DNA of 64,000 nt. It comes from Paenibacillus xylanilyticus (GTDB lineage: Bacteria; Bacillota; Bacilli; Paenibacillales; Paenibacillaceae). The notes beneath the pieces were generated by a model, which was not told where the DNA came from, did no database searches, and saw only the letters and a list, made by a program, of their open reading frames with translations. The stretch lies in NCBI RefSeq assembly GCF_009664365.1, contig NZ_CP044310.1, positions 3,669,001-3,733,000 of the forward strand. The letters are read 5' to 3'. This document shows, one piece after another, positions 50,809-59,796 of this stretch; the stretch's first letter is position 1, and each line of letters starts with the position of its first letter. Both the position numbers and the translations under genes were made by a program.

Positions 50809-51267
50809 CTAACAAATTTGAAAGTCTTCATGATCAATCATGGAGGCAGCGATTGTCATGAAATCTTCGACCCCAATTTCAAAATGTCCTTTGCGGAATG
50901 TAAATCCCCAATTTCGATTTCCGCGTGTAAAGTCGAGTTCGTTTAATAGAGAGGCAATCTTTACTTCCCGACACGGAACATAACGGATATCCCGGCGGAA
51001 GGGTACAAATGATTCCGTCATCTGATATTTGTAGACTGGGCTGTCCTTCACCTGGCCAATAGCGGTAAATGCCTGGAGCGGCTTCACTGTTGACATGTCT
51101 GTGCGCGGAGAATAGTATATCAGCCAATCACCAGGGGACATCAGACGCAGTGATGCTGCCTTGCCGTGACACAACTGTGCAAATCCGCCTTCTACGGCTG
51201 TATGGACATGAGAAGCAGAAACAACGCCAATCCAATATCTGCTTGTCTGATTTGTTATAACCGACAT
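50809..51267 (-). CDS. EVE-domain protein (UPF0310 family)
   Basis: A 152-residue PUA-like EVE domain covering the whole protein: YWIGVVSASHV at the start, the middle GDWLIYYSPRTD and the C-terminal GNRNWGFTFRKGHFEI are family signatures. EVE domains bind modified bases or RNA and are found in defence and restriction contexts as well as alone. The ATG at 51267 follows AAGGGGA and overlaps the stop codon of the DinB gene (TAATG), so the two are translationally coupled. Confidence 0.83.
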   Translation of the reverse strand: MSVITNQTSRYWIGVVSASHVHTAVEGGFAQLCHGKAASLRLMSPGDWLIYYSPRTDMSTVKPLQAFTAIGQVKDSPVYKYQMTESFVPFRRDIRYVPCREVKIASLLNELDFTRGNRNWGFTFRKGHFEIGVEDFMTIAASMIDHEDFQIC

Positions 51268-51824
51268 TAGATTTCCCCTTCTCTCTGCCCAATGCCTAAT
51301 TCCATCTTCAAACGATCCAATTGCAAAAAGTGATGTCTGTAATGCATTTCGATCAATAAAAACCATTCCTGGGCGTCCAGTGCCCCAAGTCTTGGGTGAA
51401 TGACTTTATCCGTTGCAGGCGATGGGCGTAAAACAGCTTCTATGTCCCTCATTTCTTCAATGACTTGATGCAGCCCTTCAACCAGCTGCTCCTTGTTCTC
51501 CGGTGACTTCGGAGTGTATTGCGGTGAAGCAGGGACTTTAACTCGAATGGCCGGAAATTGTTCTTGCTCGAACACGCTTTCCCCCAGCTCCGTTTTTCCC
51601 TTATTCGAATGTACCAATGGTCCGCTGTGAACCAAACATTGTTTTATATTAGGCAGGTGCATAAAGAGCGCTGATTGAATCAAATGCATATACATCTGTC
51701 CTAGGGACCATTCCTCCTCATCCGTCTTTCTATGTAATTGCTCCATACCCAGCTGTTTCAATTCAGCCAAATACCTCTCTACCGCATTTTCAAAAGCTTT
51801 TAATACCTGAAGTGTGTTTTTCAT
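51267..51824 (-). CDS. DinB-family protein
   Basis: A 185-residue four-helix protein of the DinB/YfiT superfamily. The three metal-binding His of the family are visible in QMYMHLIQSA (about residue 47) and in MHYRHHFLQLDRL near the C-terminus. Members are metal-dependent thiol transferases or of unknown function; some are DNA-damage induced. Its gene is first of a two-gene unit with the EVE gene and has its own promoter region at 51830-51865 (TATAATC visible). A terminator for the upstream WYL gene separates it from that gene. Confidence 0.83.
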   Translation of the reverse strand: MKNTLQVLKAFENAVERYLAELKQLGMEQLHRKTDEEEWSLGQMYMHLIQSALFMHLPNIKQCLVHSGPLVHSNKGKTELGESVFEQEQFPAIRVKVPASPQYTPKSPENKEQLVEGLHQVIEEMRDIEAVLRPSPATDKVIHPRLGALDAQEWFLLIEMHYRHHFLQLDRLKMELGIGQREGEI

Positions 51825-51867
51825 CCTTCTAGCAACCCCTTTTCATCTTAGATATAATCAAAGTATA

Positions 51868-51904
51868 AAAAAACACTACTGACAGGGGTATGTCAGTAGT
51901 GTTT
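51868..51904 (-). terminator. terminator of the WYL regulator gene
   Basis: AAACACTACTGACA (51871-51884) and TGTCAGTAGTGTTT (51891-51904) pair perfectly around GGGGTA; T run on the minus strand. The stem overlaps the gene's stop codon. Confidence 0.9.
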
Positions 51905-52840
51905 TAAGATATTTTTCGCAGCTTCTTGAATTCGCAAGCGCAGAGACTCCGGCTCAATCACTTGAACATCCCCACCCCAGCCAAGCAAATGATGCAATAG
52001 TTCTTCCGTATGCCGGACACGAAAATGAAAATTCACACCGTCCACATGATCTTCTATGGCTTCGATATAGAAGTTGACTCCCTCTATAATCTTGTCTGCT
52101 ATCTCAGGGTTAGCCCTGATTAGTACCCGTACATTCCGATCATCAGACGGCCGATATTTGCTTAGGTCAAAATTATCCGGTAAAAGGAAGCGATCCTCCA
52201 ATACTTGAAGTTCCGTCATTCGGGACAGTCGGAAATGACGAATGTCTTGTCGCATATCGCAGTGCGCGATTAAAACCCAATGTTCATGCAAAAGGGATAA
52301 TCCATATGGAGAAACCTCCCGGAGATTGCTTCGATTCCCGTCTGGCCCCGGCATTTTTTTACGGTACATAAAACGAATCTTTTGCTTTTCCAAAATGGCG
52401 CTGCGTATTTGCTTAAGGTACGTTTTAACCGTCTCTCCAGCTAAGGGATCACTTCCATGAAGGAGTCGCATGGTTTCCCGAACTCGTGTAGATTCATTTC
52501 GAACGGATTCTGGTAAAATTGCTTCAATTTTACGTTGAGCCGACTTGGCTTCATGTGCGTATGTATGATCCAATCTCTGTTCGATAAAATCAGCCCCCAT
52601 GAGCAGGGCTACGGCTTCTTCGGCTGTAAAGCTAACTGGGGGGAGAAAATATCCTTCCATAAGAGAGTAACCCTGACCAGGTGCTCCTATTATTGGCACC
52701 CCAGCTTCGCTTAGTGCTTGCATATCCCGATATATCGTTCGTACACTTGTCTCAAACCGGGAAGCCAGATCTTCTGCCCTTAGCGTTTTGCTGCGCTGTA
52801 ACTCAAGGGTAATTGCAAGATGCCGCTCCGTTTTATTCAT
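51893..52840 (-). CDS. HTH-WYL regulator (YafY/DeoR-like)
   Basis: A 315-residue regulator: N-terminal HTH_11 winged helix (residues 5-60: LRAEDLASRFETSVRTIYRDMQAL), a middle WYL domain (residues about 140-215: KIRFMYRKK, PYGLSLLHEHWVLIAHCD, RHFRLSRMTELQVL) and a C-terminal WCX-type extension. WYL proteins bind ligands or nucleic acid ends and control stress, phage defence or metabolism. It is monocistronic; no divergent target. Function unassigned. Confidence 0.85.
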   Translation of the reverse strand: MNKTERHLAITLELQRSKTLRAEDLASRFETSVRTIYRDMQALSEAGVPIIGAPGQGYSLMEGYFLPPVSFTAEEAVALLMGADFIEQRLDHTYAHEAKSAQRKIEAILPESVRNESTRVRETMRLLHGSDPLAGETVKTYLKQIRSAILEKQKIRFMYRKKMPGPDGNRSNLREVSPYGLSLLHEHWVLIAHCDMRQDIRHFRLSRMTELQVLEDRFLLPDNFDLSKYRPSDDRNVRVLIRANPEIADKIIEGVNFYIEAIEDHVDGVNFHFRVRHTEELLHHLLGWGGDVQVIEPESLRLRIQEAAKNILKHY

Positions 52841-52915
52841 ACTTCTATCCTCCGCTTATCCATCATCCAAACTGCATTAATTCTATCATAGTAAGACGTG
52901 CAGAGAATTCTTTCT

Positions 52916-53929
52916 TTAATTTGGAGTAATGGATCGGAGAAAATCCTCAATTTCATCCATATATCCCTTCACTGTAATGTTACGCGGGGCAAACAAACTG
53001 ATCAATAATGCACGCCAAGGTGATTCGGCCGTAGAGACGGACAGCATGGAGTGCTCCGTGTCTGGCAGGAGTTTGACTCGTAATAATTCCGATGGCGATA
53101 CATGCTCCCTGTAAACCCTCTCCGTTTCCTGCACGTCGACGTTTATATCCTGATCGCCGAGCAGTAGCAGGACAGGGGACTCAAAATTCGCGATATCGTT
53201 TGTTGCATCGGCAGTGTAGTTGCGGCTCACGAATCTCCAGCGTTCTCTGGACATGGCATCTTCTTGCCCGGCGAGGCTCACATATTCTTCATAGGAACTG
53301 CCTGCGATCAGCAGCTTCTTAATACGGTTATTCTCTTTAACCTGTTGCTCAATCTCATTCATGGAGCGCCCTTCCTTAGCCATTTCACTCCGTGTGTTGT
53401 ACTCTCCCTGCGACAGCCAGTTGATTGCCGGAGAGACCAGAATGCTGAAGGCTAGCCGTTCTTTGCCAGCCAGCTTGGGAATGACCCATCCTGCCTGACT
53501 TGCGCCCCATACGCCTATGCGACTCGCGTCGATTTCCGGTTGCTGCCTCGCCCACGCCAGCGCCTGCCGTGCTTCCTCTACCCGATCTTCCATGCGCTGG
53601 TCAAGCCAGCTGCCTTCCGATCCGCCGATTCCTCTCTTGTCCAGCGACAGTGAAGCATAACCAAGCCCAGCAAGCCGCTCCCACAGCGGTTTATAGCCGT
53701 CGTTGTGTGTCGCGTCGATCGGCCCGTCGCCATGAATGAATAATACTAAACCCACTTTGCCACTGTATTTGGCGGGAAGCGTTAACACCCCCGTCAATTG
53801 ACCTTGGGGCGTTTCTATTTGCACAGCTCGTTGGACCATATCAAAGCTATTTTGCCATAAAATAATTGTACCCGTCCCTCCTATCAGCAGCAGGATAACC
53901 AAGAGCATCGTTCCCCATTTTTTCTTCAC
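52916..53929 (-). CDS. membrane-anchored alpha/beta hydrolase (dipeptidyl-peptidase/acyl-thioesterase-like)
   Basis: A 337-residue protein with an N-terminal transmembrane anchor or signal (MLLVILLLIGGTGTIILW) and an outside hydrolase domain. Features: FIHGDGPIDATHNDG oxyanion loop, SLDKRGIGGSEG, nucleophile elbow GVWGASQAGWV (Ser near 153), acid in LLLLGDQDINV, and the late His in DTEHSML. It belongs to the group that includes BAAT-like and S9-like esterases and is unrelated to the paralogue pair at 23781 and 32250. Substrate unknown. Confidence 0.8.
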   Translation of the reverse strand: MKKKWGTMLLVILLLIGGTGTIILWQNSFDMVQRAVQIETPQGQLTGVLTLPAKYSGKVGLVLFIHGDGPIDATHNDGYKPLWERLAGLGYASLSLDKRGIGGSEGSWLDQRMEDRVEEARQALAWARQQPEIDASRIGVWGASQAGWVIPKLAGKERLAFSILVSPAINWLSQGEYNTRSEMAKEGRSMNEIEQQVKENNRIKKLLIAGSSYEEYVSLAGQEDAMSRERWRFVSRNYTADATNDIANFESPVLLLLGDQDINVDVQETERVYREHVSPSELLRVKLLPDTEHSMLSVSTAESPWRALLISLFAPRNITVKGYMDEIEDFLRSITPN

Positions 53930-53963
53930 GCTTTTTTCTACATCCCTTCCTCGTTAAAAATGA

Positions 53964-54599
53964 CTATCCTTCATGGATCATGTAATTCCATTCCGGTTCG
54001 TCAAACAACCATGTCATGAGGGAGCTGCGCTGTACTTCAAGCGTGCGGAATCCCATTCGCTCATACAGCCGTTTGGCTCCGAGGTTACTACCTGACACAT
54101 GCAAGCTCGCATATCGGACTCCCGGTCTTGTAGATGCTTCGCGAAGGGTCCATTCCAGCATCGCTCTGCCTACTCCTGTTCCCCGAAACCGTTGATGGAC
54201 GGTTAGATCAGCAATATACATTTCTCCACGTACCGGACGATGGCTCAAACATGCCAATCGTAGGACAAAACTGAGTGCTCTCCGCCACCCAACGTCTTGA
54301 ATTCCTTTCCACAAGGGAAGCAGTTCTGTTACTGTAATACTCGAACGGAGCTCACCTGACCGAGCCTTTAACTGAAGGCTCAAGCTGCCAAGGACTGCGT
54401 CTTTCTTCATGGCAACGAAGCGCTCGCTTTTCCCCTGTTGTTCATCCAGCGCGAGACACGTTTCAAACAACATCATCATTTGTGCGTTATTCAAATTTGC
54501 ACCAAATTTACTGCAAAACCCTTGAAATAACAGTTGGCTGACTGAAGCTTGATGTTCCTCTTTCATTCGCTCCATCTGAACGACAGGATGGATGATCAT
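53964..54599 (-). CDS. GNAT-family N-acetyltransferase
   Basis: A 211-residue acetyltransferase. The acetyl-CoA loop is seen in LTVHQRFRGTGVGRAMLEWTL (Arg-x-x-Gly-x-Gly/Ala near residue 133-143), preceded by a strand (MYIADLTV) and followed by HVSGSNLGAKRLYERMGF, the classical motif B. The substrate is unknown. It overlaps the MerR gene by four bases (ATGA), so regulator and enzyme form one autoregulated unit, likely detoxifying the compound sensed by the regulator (inference). Confidence 0.85.
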   Translation of the reverse strand: MIIHPVVQMERMKEEHQASVSQLLFQGFCSKFGANLNNAQMMMLFETCLALDEQQGKSERFVAMKKDAVLGSLSLQLKARSGELRSSITVTELLPLWKGIQDVGWRRALSFVLRLACLSHRPVRGEMYIADLTVHQRFRGTGVGRAMLEWTLREASTRPGVRYASLHVSGSNLGAKRLYERMGFRTLEVQRSSLMTWLFDEPEWNYMIHEG

Positions 54600-55396
54600 C
54601 GCTTTCCGTCACCATCCACTGTATTGCCGCCGATATGTTCAATACGTGCAAACATTTCATAATATAAGCTTTCTTGGGTAAACAGCGACAGGTATGACTT
54701 CTCCGCCAGAATCCGTGAACCATGTAGTATGAGGCCCCTGCGGTCAGCAAAGGCCTGGAATTGACTGAAGTACTGCTCCAGTTCTTCTTCGCCATGTACT
54801 GTAAACCGGTAAGATAAGTATTCACCTGCTGGAAAAGCGATATCGCCTTTCACGTCATGCACTTCCGTGCACAGCATTACACGGTCGTCTCCCTCATATA
54901 CGTAATGAATGTCCGCTTCAAATAACTCTGGCAGCGGATCCCCCTCCTGAACCAACATTCGAGCATCCAATTCACTCTCCATGTGCGTCTCGAACCATGT
55001 AGTCAGGACAAGCTGATCACGTTGAATAACCTGAAAGGAAGTGCCCTCCTGTCCGTAGTGCTCGTTCTCGTCCAGCACCTTGCGAATAAAGTCGCTTAAC
55101 GATCGCAGCCTGTCTATTTCAGCTTCCAGCTTGGAAACCGATTGTACAAGCAATCGCTGCATATCATCCGGGGTACCTTCTTCACTCCATTCCCGGATGG
55201 CTCTTACCGACAGCCCAACTTTACGAAGAAGTAAAATATGCGCCAAGCGGTAAATCTCATTCATCCCATACATGCGATATTGATTGTCATCGATATACGA
55301 CGGCATCAATATGCCTTTTTCCTCAAAATAACGAATTTGATGGACCGACACGCCCATCAGTTTCGCTAACTCGCTGATCGTAATTTCCTTTTTCAA
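54596..55396 (-). CDS. MerR-family regulator with large effector domain
   Basis: A 266-residue MerR regulator of the BmrR/BltR type: N-terminal helix-turn-helix with YRMYGMNEIYRLAHILLLRKVGLSVRAI, a dimerisation helix (residues 75-118), and a 150-residue C-terminal GyrI-like ligand domain containing CTEVHDVKGDIAFPAGEYLSYRFTVHG. The start is a TTG seven bases after AGGGGG. Its promoter (55432-55462) has a 19-base spacer filled by a perfect palindrome, so it activates its own operon in response to a ligand, probably an amphipathic drug-like compound. Confidence 0.87.
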   Translation of the reverse strand: MKKEITISELAKLMGVSVHQIRYFEEKGILMPSYIDDNQYRMYGMNEIYRLAHILLLRKVGLSVRAIREWSEEGTPDDMQRLLVQSVSKLEAEIDRLRSLSDFIRKVLDENEHYGQEGTSFQVIQRDQLVLTTWFETHMESELDARMLVQEGDPLPELFEADIHYVYEGDDRVMLCTEVHDVKGDIAFPAGEYLSYRFTVHGEEELEQYFSQFQAFADRRGLILHGSRILAEKSYLSLFTQESLYYEMFARIEHIGGNTVDGDGKR

Positions 55397-55431
55397 GTGC
55401 TTACCCCCTCTGATACGTGGAATACGAACTA

Positions 55432-55462
55432 AGCATATACCTTAGGTCAGACCTAAGGTCAA
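55432..55462 (-). promoter_or_regulatory. MerR-type promoter of the merR-GNAT operon
   Basis: Minus strand TTGACC (55462-55457), 19-base spacer, TATGCT (55437-55432). The 19-bp perfect palindrome CCTTAGGTC-A-GACCTAAGG (55440-55458) fills the spacer; a different operator from the AdhR-type one. Confidence 0.8.
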
Positions 55463-55540
55463 GTCATGAGAGATACCCTGAACTAAGACTGCCTCGGATT
55501 GCAAACGTCCTGATGTTTCATAGAGCTGCTACTCCAATAT

Positions 55541-55563
55541 AAAAAGACCATCATAAGATGGCC
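55541..55563 (-). terminator. terminator of the 153-residue GNAT gene
   Basis: Minus strand GGCCATC (55563-55557) pairs with GATGGTC (55552-55546) around TTAT, followed by five T. Confidence 0.7.
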
Positions 55564-55603
55564 CCACATTACGATTTATAGTATTTTTACTATTTTTTCA
55601 GAA

Positions 55604-56065
55604 TTACTCTGTTCGCTTCTCGTATTTGAATAAAATCAGTTTTTGTGCAAGCTGAACCTCTTTAGTCTTTTGGTACCCAAACTTTTCGTAAAAGTAATGA
55701 TTACGGAAGCTTAAATGCGGTGTATATAAGGTCCATAATTTTGTATTCGGAAATTGGGATTCCACAAATTGAATTGCTGCAGTACCTACGCCCTTACTTT
55801 GATTACATGGAGAAATGAACACCTTATCAATGTGCATGCGCTCATCGTTGCCTCTTACATCAATCGCACCTATAATTGTTTTTCCCTCTAAAATGGTAAA
55901 GTGTTGATATTTTCTAATATTTTCAGCCAATTTTCCATAGGTTTCACATGCTGGATTTGTTTCAGAGTCTTCGTACTTTTCCAAATCCTCTTGAAACGCT
56001 GCTTTTTGAAGAAGAAGCAATGTTTCAATATCTTCTAGGGTTGATTTCTTAAATGTTATGGACAT
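55604..56065 (-). CDS. GNAT-family N-acetyltransferase
   Basis: A 153-residue acetyltransferase. The acetyl-CoA binding stretch is FISPCNQSKGVGTAAIQFVE (Gln-x-x-Gly-x-Gly), with IIGAIDVRG before and FRNHYFYEKFGYQKTKEV after it as motifs A and B. It resembles the small YitI-like single-domain group; substrate unknown. AAAGGAGAA precedes the ATG. Single gene. Confidence 0.82.
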   Translation of the reverse strand: MSITFKKSTLEDIETLLLLQKAAFQEDLEKYEDSETNPACETYGKLAENIRKYQHFTILEGKTIIGAIDVRGNDERMHIDKVFISPCNQSKGVGTAAIQFVESQFPNTKLWTLYTPHLSFRNHYFYEKFGYQKTKEVQLAQKLILFKYEKRTE

Positions 56066-56134
56066 CTTTTATTCTCCTTTTCCACAAGAAAGCCAGTATG
56101 CTTATCGCATGTCTAAAAGAGCATAGAGGTTCAC

Positions 56135-56681
56135 TTAAGTATGAATTGTACCTAGCTGTGATCGACATACATCCAAGGCACGATAGGCGGAGCGTTCCAT
56201 GAATGCCAAGATCTCGTCTATCGAAAAAACACTCATCTCCTGCTGGACATGTTCTACTGGATAGTTAAAGTCCTCCAGCGCCTGTTTCTTCAATACGAAT
56301 ACATTCTTCTCATCAAGTTCATCCATAATTGGTATGTACACTGCTGAATTTAGCGCTTCGTAAAGTCCTTCAGAAATAAACATCTCATTCAGCTTCGCAT
56401 TGCACAATCGAAAGTCATGTTGATAGCGATCATACAGTGTAGGCTCCTTTTTCAGTCGTTCTTCAAAACCGCTAAAGTAAGATTTCATAGCCCAAAACTT
56501 CATCCGCTACCAAATGAGTTAAATAGCCCAGTATGAAAGGCTCAGTTATACGCTCCTTATATTTAGTGATGAAACGCCCGTATTTCCATCGCCTGTTGAC
56601 GCCATACTTGAATTGATCTCCCAGAAAATGGGTATCCCCTTTTTCGGAGTTTGCATCTGGCGCTATGGCGCCAAGGAGCAT
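56135..56681 (-). pseudogene. frameshifted zinc-dependent phospholipase-C-family hydrolase
   Basis: Two overlapping frames together make one protein. The first (56681-56472) has LLGAIAPDANSEKGDTHFLGD and YLTHLVADEV, the metal-binding pattern of the zinc-dependent phospholipase C / HD-like hydrolases; the second (56503-56135) continues with WAMKSYFSGFEERLKKEP. Joining them needs deletion of one T in the TTTT at about 56490, which would give HLVADEV-WAMKSYF. The N-terminal segment (usually a PMVHFAIA-type start with another ligand His) is also missing, so the gene is truncated at both levels. It is probably inactive; a sequencing error in the T run is possible for the frameshift alone. Confidence 0.75.
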
Positions 56682-56768
56682 ATCACCACGCTGCTTGATA
56701 GACTCATCCCCTTGATCATTTCAGATGTTCTTATTTCAATGATAGTACCACATATTGGGATTAACGCT

Positions 56769-56798
56769 CAAAAAAACAGCCGATCCATTGATCGGCTG
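56769..56798 (-). terminator. terminator of the rRNA methyltransferase gene
   Basis: CAGCCGATC (56777-56785) and GATCGGCTG (56790-56798) pair perfectly around CATT; seven T follow on the minus strand. Confidence 0.9.
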
Positions 56799-56842
56799 CC
56801 TTGATGGAGGCTTTGGTATTAGTTAATCATAAATGCAGACCA

Positions 56843-57736
56843 CTAATTCTGTGATGGTTTCATACCCACTAAAATCTTAAAGTCCATCGTAATTTGTCTC
56901 AAATCCATCTGTAAAATCTGTTCTCTGGCCTCTTGTGAAGCCCCCCAAGATAACGGAGTCATCCCAAGCAAAGGTGGAATGAGGTGCTCACTGAGGCTAA
57001 CTTGATATTGAATATCTTCAACCGCTATTAAATCGAACCGTTCGTTAAAATAACGAATGGTAGGTGTATTGGAATAGACCTGTTTATCTGTTCCTTTGTA
57101 GAGGATATCTCTGATTTCTTTTAGATAATGCTGCTCTGGAACCACTTTAATCACCAAACCGTCATCTGTGAGCAATCTCTGAAACTCGGAATAATTGGCT
57201 GGGGATAGCATGTTTATGATGAAATTAAATTGCTGGTTAGCTAGTGGGATGTTTGCAATGTCTGCAACACACCACACGGCATTTGAATATTCCGCTGCTG
57301 CAAGACTGATCCCCTCTTTTGAAATATCCATTCCTACAGCCAATATAGCGTTACGTTTTCTCTGATTTATTGTGGATTGTATGTTATACAAATGAGAACC
57401 TTCTCCGCAACCTGCATCCAGTAAACGTATGGGTTCTTTGCTCATGTTTTGACTCAAAATTATTTCACTTACGGCCGCCTGCAAGGGATGAAATAACCCG
57501 CTCTGGCTAATTATTCTTCTGGTTTCGAAGGTTTGTCTATCATACTTAGATTTAATGGAGCGTGAGGATAGATTGATATATCCTTGCTTGGCAATATCGA
57601 AACAATGCTGATTCATGCAGATTAAGCTCTGCAAGTGAATCAAGTTCATCGGTTTACTGCATAACGGGCAACGAAACATCTCTTGCGACTCCCTGATTCT
57701 CTCAATACTCATCTGCTTTTTACTTTTGTTGAACAC
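56843..57736 (-). CDS. 23S rRNA (guanine-N1)-methyltransferase, RlmA/TlrB family
   Basis: A 297-residue methyltransferase: N-terminal zinc finger (FRCPLCSKPMNLI, then LICMNQHCFDIAKQGYINL: four Cys/His ligands near residues 23-46) and a Rossmann SAM domain with LLDAGCGEGSHL (motif I), GMDISKEGI and NMLSPANYSEFQRLL. RlmA enzymes methylate G745 or G748 of 23S rRNA in the exit tunnel; G748 methylation by the Gram-positive type gives resistance to tylosin-type macrolides. The start is the GTG at 57736, directly after a terminator T run, with GAAAGGG ten bases upstream inside the terminator stem; an ATG at 57712 has no site. Expression is probably inducible through the leader (57720-57890). Confidence 0.87.
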   Translation of the reverse strand: MFNKSKKQMSIERIRESQEMFRCPLCSKPMNLIHLQSLICMNQHCFDIAKQGYINLSSRSIKSKYDRQTFETRRIISQSGLFHPLQAAVSEIILSQNMSKEPIRLLDAGCGEGSHLYNIQSTINQRKRNAILAVGMDISKEGISLAAAEYSNAVWCVADIANIPLANQQFNFIINMLSPANYSEFQRLLTDDGLVIKVVPEQHYLKEIRDILYKGTDKQVYSNTPTIRYFNERFDLIAVEDIQYQVSLSEHLIPPLLGMTPLSWGASQEAREQILQMDLRQITMDFKILVGMKPSQN

Positions 57737-57782
57737 AAAAAAAGCACCCTTTCATTCGTTTTAGGTTAACGAAAAAAGGCAC
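57737..57782 (-). terminator. intrinsic terminator / ribosome-site-sequestering hairpin before the methyltransferase
   Basis: Minus strand GTGCCTTTTTTCGTT (57782-57768) pairs with AACGAATGAAAGGGTGC (57760-57744), small bulge, followed by seven T (57743-57737) that run directly into the GTG start. GAAAGGG, the only ribosome binding site, lies in the downstream arm, so the stem can block both transcription and translation. Confidence 0.75.
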
Positions 57783-57842
57783 AGTCAAACAAACCCCGCT
57801 TCTTGTTCTAAAAATTCCGGGGTATCTGAGCTGTACCTGTCA

Positions 57843-57872
57843 TTACCTTAAACGAATGAATTGAATGATCAT
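57843..57872 (-). CDS. nine-codon leader peptide upstream of the rRNA methyltransferase
   Basis: ATG at 57872 with AAGGAGC eight bases upstream opens a frame for MIIQFIRLR and a TAA stop. The bases of codons 5-8 (TTCATTCGTTT, 57860-57850) are exactly complementary to 57761-57751 in the terminator's downstream arm. Short hydrophobic-basic leader peptides in this position serve as antibiotic sensors for ribosome-resistance genes; the RLR end is of the kind at which macrolide-bound ribosomes stall in some Erm leaders. A TTGGTA/TAGTTA promoter candidate lies upstream near 57900-57925. Confidence 0.65.
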   Translation of the reverse strand: MIIQFIRLR

Positions 57873-58005
57873 ATTTAAGCGCTCCTTATTATGATAACTA
57901 TAAAGCACTTAAATACTACCAAGTTTCTCTTGTGTGGGGAACGATTACATTCTCTTATTTCATGCTTATTAGCAATTTCACGTGTACAGACAATGCCTAT
58001 GCTGC

Positions 58006-59796
58006 TCATCCATAGAGCGGCCCATACACGGAACAAGCTCTGAAGTCCGCTCCCTCCAGGTCTTTTGTTCCAAATGCAGACCAGGCGCTGGGCCGGAAAA
58101 TGCGATCTGCTTCAATATTGTGCATGTTAACCGGAATACGAAGCATGCTCGCAAGGGTAATTAAATCTGCACCGATATGCCCGTAACTTACAGCGCAGTG
58201 ATTCGATCCCCATGCTTCCATCACACCATAGACGTCATCAAAGACGGGGTCACCCGCTAGCAGCTTGGGTACGAACCACGTGGTCGGCCATGTTGGTGTA
58301 GTTCGCAGATCCAATTGGCGATGTACATCTTCCGGCAATTCCACGGTGTAACCTTCCGCAAGCTGGAGCACAGGTCCCAAGCCCGCAACCAGGTTGATTC
58401 GTGCCATCGTGACGGGCATACCACCTCGCGTTGTGAAGTCGGTTGAATACCCGCCCCCTGCAAACTGATCCATATAGGTTGGTCGCCAGCTTACAGCATC
58501 CAGGCACGCTTGAATCTCTTGATCCTCAATCTCCCAATGTGGTTTCATCACTGGCTTACCTTCACGTTTCTGTTCCCCTGTCCCGTCGAGTGCAGCGGGC
58601 CCCGAATTGATCAGGTGAATGAAACCAGCCGCGGCCAAGGCGTCAGGCTGCCAGCCAGTAACCCGTTTCACTGCCTCTGGACTCCAGAATGCACGCACAT
58701 CAGCAAAAATCTGAGCGGTATGCGACAAGTAGTGATTGAACAGCATCGTGACTGCGTTTAGATTGTCATTCTCCGTTGCAACCATGTAAGGCTCACGAAT
58801 GCCATTCCAGTCGAAGGAACTGCACAGGATAGCTTCCAAGACATCTGCACTGGGCTGGTAATCGGTCCACTCACGTTGACCCTGAAATCCCGATGCAATG
58901 GCGTTATAACCATATGCTTCTTCCTCGTATCCCATCTCGGCAAGTTTTGGGTTGCCAATCATCAGATCACGTACGATCAGTGTCATGCCAATGGAGATTT
59001 CCCAGTTTTTCTTTTTGATCTCTGGATCAATCTGTACCGATTCCGGATTGGGATCCGGTCCTTCCTTGCAGTGCTGTACAGCCCAGGCTAATGCTGACTG
59101 TAATTCCTGCTTGTCGTAGATATGATTCTCCAGCCTCCGGCTGACTTCGGTCATGTCGACGTAGGCGTTGCGCATCCCCAGATAACGCTGGTAGAAATGT
59201 TCGTCAACAATACAGCCTGCGATGCCCATGGAAATGGAGCCGATGGACAGGTAGGATTTGCCTCGCAGCAGTGCAGCGGCCATGCCCGCTCGGGCGAACC
59301 GGATCAGCTGATCGCGCACGTCCTCTGGAAGCTTCCGTTCATCCTGGTCCTGTATATGCTTGCCATAGATCTTGAATATGGGCAGCCCTTTCTGATTATG
59401 TGCCGCTTGGAGTGCAGCCAGGTAGACCGCACCGGGTCGTTCCGTGCCGTTAAAGCCCCAGACCGCGTGCGGCAGGGTTGGATCGGTCTCCATGGTTTCA
59501 AGCGGATAACACCAGCCGCTCGCAACAGTGACAAGCACGCCAACACCTTCCTTGCGAAATTGCTCAGCGCAGCGAGCAGCTTCGGTCATTCCGGAAATGC
59601 ATGGTTCAAAAATGACAACTTGCACTGGTGAGCCATCTGGATTGCGAAGAACGGAGGTGATCTCGGCCGCAGCCTCACGGGCAAGTTCCAGCGTACTTTC
59701 CGCCAACGCAGCCTTTACTAGCTTGCGGCGATCCACGATTGGACGAATACCGATTTTGGGAAATCCGCCTTCATAGCGATGTGTCATCTCAAGCAT
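58006..59796 (-). CDS. fucI: L-fucose isomerase
   Basis: A 596-residue enzyme, full length for FucI, interconverting L-fucose and L-fuculose (also D-arabinose/D-ribulose). Metal ligands are seen in [10 protein letters not shown] (Glu), [19 protein letters not shown] (Asp) and [15 protein letters not shown] (His region). The N-terminal [11 protein letters not shown] is conserved. I start at the ATG at 59796, which shares its A with the TGA stop of the rhamnosidase gene (TGATG) and has AAGGAG eight bases upstream, so the two are coupled. It implies that the cluster acts on fucose-bearing plant glycans such as xyloglucan or rhamnogalacturonan side chains. No fuculokinase or aldolase is visible here. 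Confidence 0.92.
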   Translation of the reverse strand: MLEMTHRYEGGFPKIGIRPIVDRRKLVKAALAESTLELAREAAAEITSVLRNPDGSPVQVVIFEPCISGMTEAARCAEQFRKEGVGVLVTVASGWCYPLETMETDPTLPHAVWGFNGTERPGAVYLAALQAAHNQKGLPIFKIYGKHIQDQDERKLPEDVRDQLIRFARAGMAAALLRGKSYLSIGSISMGIAGCIVDEHFYQRYLGMRNAYVDMTEVSRRLENHIYDKQELQSALAWAVQHCKEGPDPNPESVQIDPEIKKKNWEISIGMTLIVRDLMIGNPKLAEMGYEEEAYGYNAIASGFQGQREWTDYQPSADVLEAILCSSFDWNGIREPYMVATENDNLNAVTMLFNHYLSHTAQIFADVRAFWSPEAVKRVTGWQPDALAAAGFIHLINSGPAALDGTGEQKREGKPVMKPHWEIEDQEIQACLDAVSWRPTYMDQFAGGGYSTDFTTRGGMPVTMARINLVAGLGPVLQLAEGYTVELPEDVHRQLDLRTTPTWPTTWFVPKLLAGDPVFDDVYGVMEAWGSNHCAVSYGHIGADLITLASMLRIPVNMHNIEADRIFRPSAWSAFGTKDLEGADFRACSVYGPLYG

